Shown: positions 33,770-43,797 of the stretch, in pieces
Layout: every line of letters starts with the position of its first letter
How positions within the stretch are numbered: position 1 is the first letter of the stretch
Assembly (NCBI GenBank): GCA_030762935.1
Contig: CM060895.1
Coordinates: 34,437,501-34,501,500, forward strand
DNA: 64,000 nt
Reading direction: 5' to 3'
Origin: Hymenopus coronatus
Lineage: Eukaryota > Arthropoda > Insecta > Mantodea > Hymenopodidae
Position numbers and translations under genes: made by a program
The notes under the pieces: model-generated
Databases searched by the model: none
What the model was told of the DNA's origin: nothing
Seen by the model: the letters and a program-made list of their open reading frames with translations, nothing else

Positions 33770-34010
33770 CCTGAAGGCCTCACTAGCCACGGCACTAGCT
33801 GTCCACAATTCAGTTCAGCGAAGTGGATACCGGGGTACGTGGGCATTTTGGGCAATGAATGAGCAGAAGAAGCTGCTAAGAGGGGAGCATTAGTAAAGGT
33901 TAGGTGGCTATCAGGAAGTGATTGCTCAGAAAATGCGAGGACTACTATAACCCATCTGTACTCGTCAAATAAGGGGCAGTTGAGCCACCTGTGCTGCAAT
34001 ATGCCCATTC
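33770..34010 (+). pseudogene. LINE RNase H domain fragment
   Basis: In one frame the DNA from about 33818 encodes AKWIPGYVGILGNE, a stop, then AEEAAKRGALVKVRWLSGSD and onward without a stop to about 34010. W-I-P-G-(H/Y)-x-G-I-x-G-N-E-x-A-(D/E)-x-A-A-K is the C-terminal motif of the RNase H domain that I-, R1- and some Jockey-like retrotransposons carry after the reverse transcriptase. The conserved His is Tyr here, the conserved Asp is Glu, and a TGA replaces one codon, so this is a dead relic. The reverse transcriptase part is not present next to it. Confidence 0.75.
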
Positions 34011-34019
34011 CTACTGGTT

Positions 34020-34975
34020 CATTCTTCTTTTAAACTGTTTTGGAGCATACATTTCATTGGATCCATCTCCAAATTGACACCAGAATTCTATTCAGGAAAG
34101 CTACCGCGCGAATTAATACACATTTCTCAATGTTAAACTATATATAGCATAAATGGGGGTCACAGGAACAAGAGATAAAATATACAAACCACGTTTTATA
34201 TAAATAAGTATTAATGATAAGGTTAATGACCTCACAAGTCAGGAATTCTATTGTATCAGCTTTTTTTTTTTTAGTTCAACAGCAATTGGTCCATATCTTG
34301 AATATATTTCCACTCCATACAGTCCAATGTATAACAATGTGCTATTCCGATAGAATCACAAATGATGTGACGTTTCAGCACTCTATTATTTTCCCTTGTG
34401 AAACGCAGGCATTTGATTCATTTCCCTGTTTTGAAATTAAATATCGAGTGAAAAGAACACCACGCAATCAATATGCAATGACATTTGCTCTTCGGCTGCC
34501 GAAACCAGGCGCCAATGTGAATCACGTATACATAGGCCGCACAATGCACATCAACAATTCAGAAAATAAAGCAGTTAACAGTTATTGTTTTAAATCATAT
34601 ACACAATAACGTTCGTTTCCAAACCCGAGGGTCTGTGTTGTGAATACTGACTTGCTGCCGCGACAAATATAACAGACATGTGTTATTTTAATGCAGTATA
34701 GCCTCTCTTACACAGATGAATCATCTATGACTGAAAATAACGCAAGTGACAATGTACCCAAACACAGGCAGAAAATTATAGGAGGTAAGAATGTTTCAGC
34801 CACTCACTTTTTCCTCTTCCAACAAGTTTGGGTATTATTCTTCGCCCACACCGAACGAGATAATTCCGTGGTAATGTGCACTGCTGGTACCCGGAAAGTC
34901 CTGGATTTATTCCTGAGAGGCGAATGGGTTTTTCGAGGTTTTTTCTACTGCCAATCCGGCCTTAAGTGCACACCG
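34020..34975. other. Unassigned sequence
   Basis: Frames at 34214-34609 and 34691-34984 are open for 131 and 97 codons but have no recognisable motifs, and the first contains a poly-T run. No repeat match found. Confidence 0.4.
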
Positions 34976-34977
34976 AA

Positions 34978-35600
34978 GTTATAAAAGTCATATTCTAAAG
35001 TATTAGAGCTAGAACTTTGATTTTTTACACAGGTCAAGAAAATAATTATTTGTACTAAATTTCAGCTCATTATATAACGTCATTCTGGATATATTAACTA
35101 ATTAATATATATGTCAATTTTATTAGCAAAACTCAAACTATTTTCACCAAAAATTATCGCATTTAATGTGTTATTCCTTAATACTTTTGTAATAAAATGT
35201 TGTTTACATATTTATTAGGTTTAAAAAGAATTTATACCACAAAATGAAATAATTGAGAAAAAGTATGATTAAGTTAATTATTTTTTAAAAACTAAACTAT
35301 GACAAATATCAAAATATCAATATATAATTTTATTGCACACATTCTGAAATACGTTGGGCAACTTTTTTAGACCTGTAGCAGCATTTTTATGGAAGAAAAT
35401 AGACTTTGAATATAGGAAAATAACGATGAAACTTGAGAAAATGGTTTTAAAGTTTGACATTTAACCAGTTTTAACATGGCGTCCAAAACATATGTTACAT
35501 CGACGCTAGGAGAATAAAACATTGCAAATATGTACATTGAAGTTTTACAGGAAAAAAAAAAAAGCACATCAATATCACCTTAAGGGTGGTTAAGAAAAAT
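34978..35600 (+). repeat. Dispersed repeat, family B
   Basis: TCTAAAGTATTAGAGCTAGA at the start, ACACATTCTGAAATACG, AGAAAATGGTTTTAA and ACATTGCAAATATGTACATT match the interrupted copy at 3655-4580. Non-coding. Confidence 0.5.
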
Positions 35601-36115
35601 CCGATGACGGTAACCAACGAGAAGCCATAGGGTACAAGGTTTTGGCTTACATAGTCTGGTAATGAGACCAGAAATGCAAATCGATAACAATATCGACCTC
35701 AAAGTGGAAAGTAATTTTGCACATTTGATTTAATTTATTTTTAAATAGCCAATGATTTATTTTTCACCTACCTGCAATTCAGTTACCATAATGCGGGTTA
35801 CCCAACGTCAAAATTGGAAAGAAGTGCGATTAGAGTGAGTCGGATAGCTAAGTTCATATCACAACCGCCTAGACTAATCGCTACCCGAAAAGTTTAATAT
35901 GCAATGCTAATGTACATCTAATAAGTCGTGCCCGGGACCGAGAACGAGAACGGGTGAGAATCGCAGCTAGGGCCCTGTCTTTTTCAGTCTGACTCTACCT
36001 TTCCAACTCCTCTCCTGCACACAACTTGTGTGGAAAACACAATCAAATTAACACGTTTGATCTAATAGTTAAACTATGAATCCTGACACTTAAAATACTT
36101 GCACATTGGCGTAAC
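35601..36115. other. Unassigned sequence
   Basis: Nothing recognised. Confidence 0.35.
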
Positions 36116-36117
36116 CG

Positions 36118-36565
36118 AAATAGGTGGCTTCGGAGGTCATGGGATCGATTCCCCGCGGTCGAAATATTTTACTCTTGGGTTTTCCCGGGTCAGTAGGCGA
36201 ATGCTGGGAAGGATTCTTTATTCCCCCGACCTTCCCGTCCCTCTGTTTCATCTTTAATTCATCCCAACCGGTCTCTTCCGGTTGTAAGTGTCGACGAGGA
36301 CTGTGACAGAGGCGCCATTTCGTGGAGGTGACTAAGCTCTGTAAATACAGCTCTCGGCGGCAGGATCAGGTGTCTGGGACTGAGCCACGGGCTCCTGCCG
36401 CTCCCCGCGTCGAAATAAAGAGCTCTTGTGAACTGTAAGGGACCCTCCTTGGTGGCTCTCTCCCTATCCGGATGTCGGTCGTCCTTTTAAATTACTCTTC
36501 TCGTCCTCTCCTTTAGGGGTCTGATATACAATAAGCCAATGGCTGCAGTGCTTAATACCCAACTG
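36118..36565 (+). mobile_element. SINE-like element with B box
   Basis: GGAGGTCATGGGATCGATTC followed by CCCGCGG gives a B-box-like head. GGGTTTTCCCGGGTCAGTAG and a GC-rich body follow, and a CA repeat forms the tail. No second copy in the window, so the assignment is tentative. Confidence 0.45.
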
Positions 36566-36570
36566 CAAAA

Positions 36571-36595
36571 TACACACATACACACACACACACAC
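36571..36595. repeat. CA microsatellite
   Basis: About 12 units, one TA interruption. Confidence 0.93.
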
Positions 36596-36599
36596 TATT

Positions 36600-37375
36600 T
36601 GGGTATGCCATCTCAAAATAATTTGAGATATTTGGTTTACCGAGAAACATAAGTGTCAGTTGGGGAATTTAATGTCGTATCGGCATTTGCTTTGATTAGT
36701 AGGAACCACTACAGATCTATTATTAGCTATTACGATATTTTTGGAAATTTTCCGTGCATTCTTGCATACGAAAACAACCGTTTTGATTTGTTTTCTCCTT
36801 CTGGTTCCAGTTTCCTTAGCGAGAAAATGGTTTACCTAACAATGTATAGCTTTGAAACGAGGATATTCAATGGATATTAGCCACGCTAATGTGTATCGGT
36901 TTTTACCACAGTTTACATGTGGAGACGAACTTCCTTCAAACTGTCCTTCAATTCTGTGTTTGCAACATAAGCGGTTCAAGGGCAATTTCAAGCGCTCATA
37001 AGGGCAGAATCGACCAAACGACGCAGCAGTACCTAAAAAGGGGACACACTTTAATCTGTCTATTTCTCTCCTTGCCTTTTCTTTTGTTGGAGATATGATT
37101 GGACCTGCCGCAGAGCACCTTGTATCTCGATGTGGTGGTTGTTTGGCCCCTGCTGCTGTTTATTATCGCTGCCTTTGAAACTTCGTGCAGCAGGAGTTCC
37201 TGCCGAGTTGCAGGAAATTACAGTCACGGCGTATAAAGCGGATCTGTTTCGGAGACCTCCAAAGTGATAATCGCAGTTTACGGCTGAGATAAATAAGGCT
37301 TCAGATTCATATTTCATAACGGATATTTCATCTAAATGTAGGTTAAGTTATAAACGAAGGGACACCTCGAACACA
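36600..37375. other. Unassigned sequence
   Basis: No gene or repeat recognised. Open frames of 60-85 codons on both strands lack motifs. Confidence 0.4.
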
Positions 37376-37377
37376 GC

Positions 37378-37595
37378 AGTCGTTCTTCGTGGTGTAGTGG
37401 TCTCTGGTTCCCATGATTAAAACCACGTGGAGAGCAATGGTGCTTAGCATCACTTCCTTCTCAGCGGAAGTAAAGATAGCATTCCCTCAAGCCTGATAAA
37501 GAGGCCTCTGAGGAAAATTTAGTAGTATTTCACGTCCAATATAAAATGGGACACAGAGAACCACAGCAGTTAAAGAGCGAGCATAAATGCTACTC
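37378..37595 (+). mobile_element. tRNA-derived SINE, family S3
   Basis: CGTTCTTCGTGGTGTAGTGG (A box), a decayed B box, CTCAGCGGAAGTAAAG, CCTCAAGCCTGATAAAGAGG and CAGCAGTTAAAGAGCG at the 3' end. Confidence 0.8.
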
Positions 37596-37597
37596 AA

Positions 37598-38455
37598 TTT
37601 ACTGCTTCCTCTAGCGCGTATGTACAATGTACAGAGTAAGTACAATAGGCATTGTATTCACCCAAAAATTCTATACCGACGTTTTACCGAAAATATATAT
37701 ATTGAGATCCCCTGAATAAAAAAAAAACAACATTTTATAAAAATTTCCGCGCGTGTGTATGTATCTCTGGGCGGCATAGCTCAAAAACGAAAAGTCCGTT
37801 AAATACCAAACTTGGTATTTAATTTCAATATCTTCCGAAGGATGCAACACGAAGATTTTCAAGACAATCTTTCCAGCTCCAACTACCCTTTACCTGGGAA
37901 AATTTTCGAAAAGTTTGGTTTTCTCAAATACTGTCTCTAACGATTTTGATTAAAGATGTTTACATTACAAATAAAATGTATATCTTGAATTTTCTGGAAA
38001 TAGCCTCTGAAGAAATCTTTATTTTGGATGCATTTTGCAGAATTTTAATAACTGGTAAACCGTAAGTGATAAACAAAAACTTACTTAACAAAAAATGTAG
38101 AGCTCGTTAAAACACACTCTTTATGTTATACACGTTTTTTTCGTGGAGTTGACCGTTTCTGAAATATTCCTTGTTATTGATTTTAGCTGTAAAATACTTA
38201 TGTATTTCCATACGGTAATTTTTCAACTCCTGGCCATACAAACAAATGAACTTCAATCACATAGCAACCAGCTTTTAAAAAATTTGACTACATCTTTAAC
38301 CTATGACACTCCCTTATTTCTCAAGGAAGCAAGTAATAAGATCATTTCTGTTAATTTGTTTCTCGATTAGCATTAAGTAAATAGGAGAATAGGCTATATA
38401 ATAATTTGTTGCAGAGATTTAGAGAAAGTCATATGAATGGAATACATAAGATTTT
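37598..38455 (+). mobile_element. Family A repeat, nearly full length
   Basis: Decayed hairpin end (CTTCCTCTAGCGCG), CCAAAAATTCTATACCGACG, internal blocks in order, ends TATGAATGGAATACATAAGA. Confidence 0.9.
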
Positions 38456-38459
38456 CTTG

Positions 38460-38502
38460 ATAATGTTTAAGGCCCGCTTTTACTACTATGGCACCACAGG
38501 CA

Positions 38503-38503
<1 letters not shown>
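38460..38503 (-). mobile_element. S1a SINE 3'-end fragment
   Basis: GATAATGTTTAAGGCCCGC and TTTTACTACTATGGCACCAC match the 3' end of the S1a copy at 33345. Confidence 0.65.

Positions 38504-38557
<54 letters not shown>
38504..38557. repeat. GT microsatellite
   Basis: About 27 uninterrupted units, the longest GT run in the window, at the standard family A position. Confidence 0.98.
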
Positions 38558-38558
<1 letters not shown>

Positions 38559-39640
38559 TTGGGGTAGCATAACTCAAAAACTCCGTTAAAAACCAAACTG
38601 GTATTTCAGGATACGGTACAAAGATTTTCGTGGAAATCCTCCCAACTCCAACTATCCTTTACATAGAAAATATTTCGAAAATTGCAATGTTCTAAAATAT
38701 GGCTCTAACGATTTGGATTAAAATATTAAAATATTTAAGACACTGCCATGTCAAATGAAAGTTGTACTTTAATGTTCTGAGAATAGCGTTTAAAAACCGA
38801 TTCATTCTGGATGACTTTTATATAAATGGTAAACAGTAAGAGATAGGCAAAAACTGAATAATACAAAAAATACAGATCTCGTTAAAACACACAATTTATA
38901 TCATATACACGTTTTGTATGTGAACTCCACAAAGCCTGCTAACTTTACAAAAAAAAGTATATGCATTGTGTTTTAATGAGACCTACATTTTTATCTCTCT
39001 CTTACATTTACCAGTAATCTAATCAAAAGTGATCCAAAAAGAAGAGGGCTGCAGAGACTATTCCCAGAAAATTGGAGTTACAGGTTTTATTTGCCATGAA
39101 AATATCTTAAACATGTGGCATTTTAATCAAAATCTTAGTAATTCTTTAGAAAATTAAAAATTTCGAAACATTTTCCATATAAATGGTAGTTTAGTGTGGG
39201 GTGTTCGTGTTGCATTTATGAAAAATGGTCAACTAAAATATTAAGTTTGGTATTTAACGGATTTATTTTCGTTTTTAGTTCTGTTGTTCACAGAAATACG
39301 GAAACACGCGCGCAAGGGGTATTTTTTTTTCCTAAAAATGTTTTATGAATGTCTTTTCAGTGTATTTCTAATGAAACCTCAACATCGAATTTTCGGGGGG
39401 TATAGTTTATTTGAACTGGCAAATAAATTATATTTTAAACCGCTAACTCGCTTTAATTTTTTTTGTAACTTGTGGTCAAGTAAAAGGAACGGAAAGGCAT
39501 TAAGAAGATATATTTTTTTAAAAATCTATCTCTTAAGCCTACTGCATCCTTCATAAATCTCGGCATCTACTTTTTGGTTGGAACAATATCTTCTTAGCCT
39601 ACTATGTGCATTGTACATACATAGTAGAGAAGTAAAGTTA
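38504..39640. mobile_element. Family A fold-back pair
   Basis: Plus arm 38504-38930 begins in a long GT tract (38504-38557) and ends at CACAATTTATATCATATACA. The minus arm starts immediately with TGAACTCCACAAAGCC and runs to TACATAGTAGAGAAGTAAAG. The arms meet at a homologous internal point, so they can fold with almost no loop. The minus arm has a cytosine/guanine-containing microsatellite remnant (ACACGCGCGC) and an unrelated or decayed piece near 39400-39560. Confidence 0.82.
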
Positions 39641-39689
39641 ATATGGTTATAATATTCCTGTATCATTGAATTACTGTTTGCTAAAAAAA

Positions 39690-40020
39690 AAAAAATTGAT
39701 GTGTTGCACTCACATGGCTTTCTCTAGCTCCTCTACAAACAAATTTCTTACAAAAGATAATTCTTCTTTCTACAACATGCTAATCGAGATAAACATTAGC
39801 AGAATATTTTTATTAATTGTTCCTTATAACTAAAAGCGAACTAAGGGGATGCATTAGGCTAAAGTGATAGTCAAATGTTTTAAAAAGCTGTCGTAATGCG
39901 ATTGTCTTTTACTTGGCCAGAAGTAGAACAAAATAAAAATGGACACTTCCTGCTTGAGAAAAGTACAAGTACTTTACAATTGAAAGTAATAACAAGGAAT
40001 ATCTTGAAAATAGCTTGTAT
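39690..40020 (-). mobile_element. Family A fragment, non-hairpin end
   Basis: TTGATGTGTTGCACTCACAT, GCTAATCGAGATAAACATTA and ACAAGGAATATCTTGAAAAT are in order, then mariner 2 begins. The other half is not found beyond the mariner. Confidence 0.82.
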
Positions 40021-40027
40021 CCATATC

Positions 40028-41201
40028 TACAGGTCAATAGCTTGATTAGTTTTCGAATGACAGCATTTTAAACAAGACAACTTTAGAGTTTTCACGAAAA
40101 TTGAGGATTTGTAAAAACGAGCAGTGGTTCAATACTTCCATTTGAAAGGCTTAATACCTAAAGAAATCAAGGAGGTAATGGACGATACATTGAAAGACTC
40201 TGCCCCTTCATATTCAATAATTAAAAGATGGGTTGCAGAATATAAAATGGGACGTACGAACACTAGTGTTAAGCGTTGCTCTGGTCGCGTTGTAGAAGTG
40301 ACAACGCCAGAGATCATTGAAAAAATTCATCGTTTAGTACTGGAAGACCGCAGAATAAAACTGTTTGGGATAACAGAGGCTGTAAACATAGATATCAAAA
40401 GAACGTGCAGGTAATGTTTTAAGTAATGTTTTGGGCTTTCACAAGGTCTGTGCAAGATGGGTGCCGAGTTTGTTGACACCTGATCAAAAGTTGCAAAGAA
40501 AAACTGTTTCTGTTAGGAATGTGGAGCTCTACCGTTAAAATCCTAGTGCGTTTTTGAGACGGCTTATTACCATGGATAAACATTGGATACATCACTACAC
40601 TCCAGAAAGTAAATCACAGTCAAAACAGTGAGTGGATTGCACCAGGTGAACCATCTCCAAAAAAGGCAAATTCAATGTTGTAAGCTAACAAGGTTATGGC
40701 GAGTGTTTTCTGGGATGCACAAGGAATTATTTTTATTGATTACTTGGAAAAGGATAAAAGTATCACTGGTGACTACTATGCAAGCTTACTGCAACGTTTT
40801 AGTGATGAGGTGAAAATAAAAAGACCTTATTTGACTAAAAAAAAAAGTTTTGTTTCATCACGACAATGCTCCGACCCATCGTTCAGTCATTGCACTGGGA
40901 AAAATATGCGAATTAAAGTTTGAATTGCTTGAACATCCTCCCTATTCGCCAGATCTAACACCCAGTGACTACCACCTGTTACCAAACCTCAAAAAATTTC
41001 TTGGAAGACAAAGATTTCACACCAACGAGGTCATTGATGTGGTAAACAGCTACTTTGAAGACCTTGATAAATCTCACTAAAGAGATGGTTTAATTAAATT
41101 AGAACACCGATATTACAAACGTATTAGCCTTTCTGGAGAATATATTGAGAAATAAAGCAAAAAAAAAAATGTTATGGTGCTTTCATTGAAAGGCCCTCGT
41201 A
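40028..41201 (+). mobile_element. Mariner transposon 2
   Basis: The right end CTTTCATTGAAAGGCCCTCG is followed by TA (41200-41201), consistent with a mariner end. The left end after TA at 40028 reads CAGGTCAATAGCTTGATTAG, which pairs only weakly with the right end, so the left terminal repeat is eroded or rearranged. About 1170 bp. Its sequence differs clearly from mariner 1. Confidence 0.88.
40124..41080 (+). pseudogene. Mariner transposase pseudogene 2 (D34D)
   Basis: First 96 codons are open and give the paired helix-turn-helix DNA-binding region (IKEVMDDTLKDSAPSYSIIK, then RWVAEYKMGRTN and the RRIKLFGITEAV segment). Frameshifts and stops then follow up to about 40690. Later frames carry the DDE domain: MDKHWIHHYT with the first Asp, MASVFWDAQGIIFIDYLEKD, FHHDNAPTHRS with the second Asp, and HPPYSPDLTPSDYHLLPNL with the third. 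I count 34 residues between the second and third Asp, the mariner D34D signature. All three catalytic aspartates survive, but at least three reading-frame breaks make it inactive. Confidence 0.95.
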
Positions 41202-41204
41202 TAT

Positions 41205-42085
41205 CTTAGTGACTCAAGATCGTTGACATACAGCATCTGTGTAACCTCTCGTAGGTTGCATCTCCTAGAAGGATAAGCTTTTGTAAGATTAGTTAGTAGA
41301 AAAGTGAGTAGAGAAATGAATGTGAGTGTAACACTTAAATTGCTTTATTTTAAAATGTCCCACCAATATAATAATGCAGTAAGAACAGTAGTGCAACTAT
41401 TTGAAAGGTTTGTTTTACACATTTTCGCAGAAGGCAAGAAACTTGTATATACGCTACTGCACCGCCTGATGCCTACAAAATTGGGTGTATGTTTTCCTTT
41501 TAACTTCTGCCTTGAACTACAGGAATCCTAGCCGTGGCATTTATTGCATTTTTTAATCCAAAATCGATTAAAGTGAGGGCATCAAAGGACTGATTGCTTT
41601 TGCAGGCGACCCAATCTTTCCTTGATAATGAATGCAAATCGATAGGCGATATAGAGAAACAGGGAGAGAATTGCGAGTCTGGACGGTTCCCTAATTACAC
41701 AGCAGTCACGCGGAGTTAGTGGTGAATTCATCACCAGCAGGACTGTCCATTATTCACTGGCGTGGTGATTGTGATTCGCCTCTGCTCGCCCACGATAATC
41801 AACAGGGTCCTGGAAACTGTCCGGCACAATCCAGCCAGGCGCGTAATCACAGTCACTTCAAGATAGCAATCTCGCTCCGAATTAGGTGCACACCCAAATT
41901 ATGGCATCAATAAACAATCACCCCAGAGCGTTAACCTTGTTGCCTTACAAGTATGAGCATTCCTCGTTTTCCTTTTGCTAAAGCAAAATGTCATCCGCAG
42001 CAACATCATTGCCGTCACTCTGCCATGCCAAAGAACGCTAATGGAACCTCCAGTGTATTTTTGAGCGGTTTATAAAGAGAAAAAA
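41205..42085 (+). other. Unassigned sequence with a family A end remnant
   Basis: 41272-41343 (GATAAGCTTTTGTAAG, GTAGAGAAATGAATGTGAGT) resembles the non-hairpin end of family A. The rest, including a less AT-rich part at 41620-42050, is unrecognised. Confidence 0.45.
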
Positions 42086-42091
42086 AATGTG

Positions 42092-42468
42092 TGTGTTACA
42101 CTCACATTACTTTCTTTAGCTGTTTTACAAACAAGCTTCTTACAAAAGAAGCCATTTTTGAAAAATCAACATTTTCGAAACGTTTTCATGTAAAGGGATG
42201 TTTGGCGTGGGGGGATTTTTTTTAAAATCTTCATGCCGCATTCTTGGAAAATACTTAACCTAAATACCAAGTTTGGTATTTAACGTGTTTTCGTTTTTGA
42301 AATATGTTGTTCACAGACACACACGAACCTTTTTCTAAAAATGCATATTTCGGACTCAAGGGATCCCAAAACATATATTTCCGGTGAAATATCGACATCG
42401 AATTTTTGGCTGGAATACAATACCTCTCTATCCACTATGTACATTGTACAAGCGAGCTAGAGAAAGTA
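42092..42468 (-). mobile_element. Family A repeat with large internal deletion
   Basis: TGTGTGTTACACTCACATTA and the first 60 bp jump near 42145 to CATTTTTGAAAAATCAAC, skipping about 450 bp. It then continues to CAAGCGAGCTAGAGAAAGTA. Confidence 0.88.
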
Positions 42469-42689
42469 GAAAGAGAGACAGGTGAGAGAGTTAGTAATGC
42501 TACCTGACATAAACAAATGGGTGGACAAAATGTCTCATGGATAGTGGAAAGAGTAAAGATGCTTTTAAATCTAGCTGTTATAATTATATGGTTAGAACTA
42601 TACCCTCTATCTGTTTGTGAGGGGGGGGGGTGTTGGATCGTTTGTGAGAGGGATTGGATTGATTAGTGCGGGGGATGTTAAGTAAAAAG

Positions 42690-43300
42690 AAACAATGGCC
42701 TATCTTCCCAATAAATCAAACTTTGGCCCAAAATTCGAGCTGGTGAGTAGTAGAGTGATTTCATCGTAACCCATACCGAAAAGGCGGGATAGTTTGATTA
42801 AGGTAAATATATTTAGAAAGTCTATGATGAATAGCTTTCTCAAAAACTTTGGTATTATGGAGAGTAGACTTACAGGTCTATAGCTAGAAAGAACATATTT
42901 TGGTTTGTTTGGTTTACGTAATAATGTAACTTCCGCGATCTGTCAAAGATCCAATGCGGAGAGTTGCGTTTAGAATGCTGGACGAGTAGGCAAGAGAGTT
43001 TTTGCTTAAGCTTCTTAATACAACATTCGGTATGAGAACATGTCAAGGAGATTTGTGCATAGGAAGGCGAGGGATGTATAACTCTAATTCTTTAACACTG
43101 ATGAAGGAGATTTTATCAGAAACGATAGGTTGACGTTTTTACTCTAGATTGTATTGTTCCACTATTGAGAGTTTTTGCTGGATTTGGTTTTTAAGTATCT
43201 TCATACTAATACTTCATATATTGCTGTGGGATCAGTAATAGTGGTGTTGTTTACCCGCATCACTGGAACCTTAGTCGGCTCTCGAAGAATACATTTGGTG
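42690..43300 (-). pseudogene. LINE reverse transcriptase fragment (Jockey/CR1-like)
   Basis: The minus strand, read across several frames, encodes the start of a non-LTR reverse transcriptase domain: NNTTITDPTAIYEVL; KELELYIPRLPMHKSP (the 'K-K/R-S/A-P-G' block); LSKNSLAYSSSILNATLRIG; RKPNKPKYVLSSYRPVSLLS (the 'S-S-Y-R-P-I-S-L-L' block) followed by IIPK; AIHHRLSKYIYLNQ; then HSTTHQLEFWAK (the 'H-S-T-x-x-Q-L' block). These are in the correct order for this family. Multiple stops and frameshifts interrupt it, and the catalytic YxDD region is not present. This is a decayed, truncated copy that no single open frame reveals. Confidence 0.82.
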
Positions 43301-43424
43301 GTATTCCTTAAATGTAGCATCTATAGGGGAAATATACTTCAGATGGTGCTGATATATGTGAAGACGTCGATCCTATTGGTCCTGGCTTCAAAGATCGATG
43401 GTCTTTAAGCGTGCTTTTAAGTGA

Positions 43425-43510
43425 GAGCCCCATGTCGTAGATTTATGGCATGTGAAAGAAGTCTATGGGACGAAATTCTGGCACACCGGCGGCGCTGATA
43501 TGATCCTGGT
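43425..43510 (+). mobile_element. SINE fragment, family S7
   Basis: GTCGTAGATTTATGGCATGT, GAAAGAAGTCTATGGGACGA and ATTCTGGCACACCGGCGGCG match 51520-51600 (inverted) and 14085-14190. Confidence 0.65.
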
Positions 43511-43797
43511 GTGTGTGTGTAAGCGTGTAACTGAAGACGATGTTATAGTTTGTATTTCATATAACGCATTAGAACGTTAAGGCGTTTGCGTTGTCAAGAT
43601 TGACGTTCCCATTGCCAGAGACGGCTTAGCTGATTTTTTCATTTATGAGACTATGTGGTAATTTACGCTAGTGTTCTGTCGAATAAAGTTATACCAATAG
43701 ATGAAGATCTTAATCTAACCACTTCCCCTTCAATGAAATAAATTGTTTTTCATAATACAAAATATAAGTCGTATGACTACGCACAAGAACAAATGGT

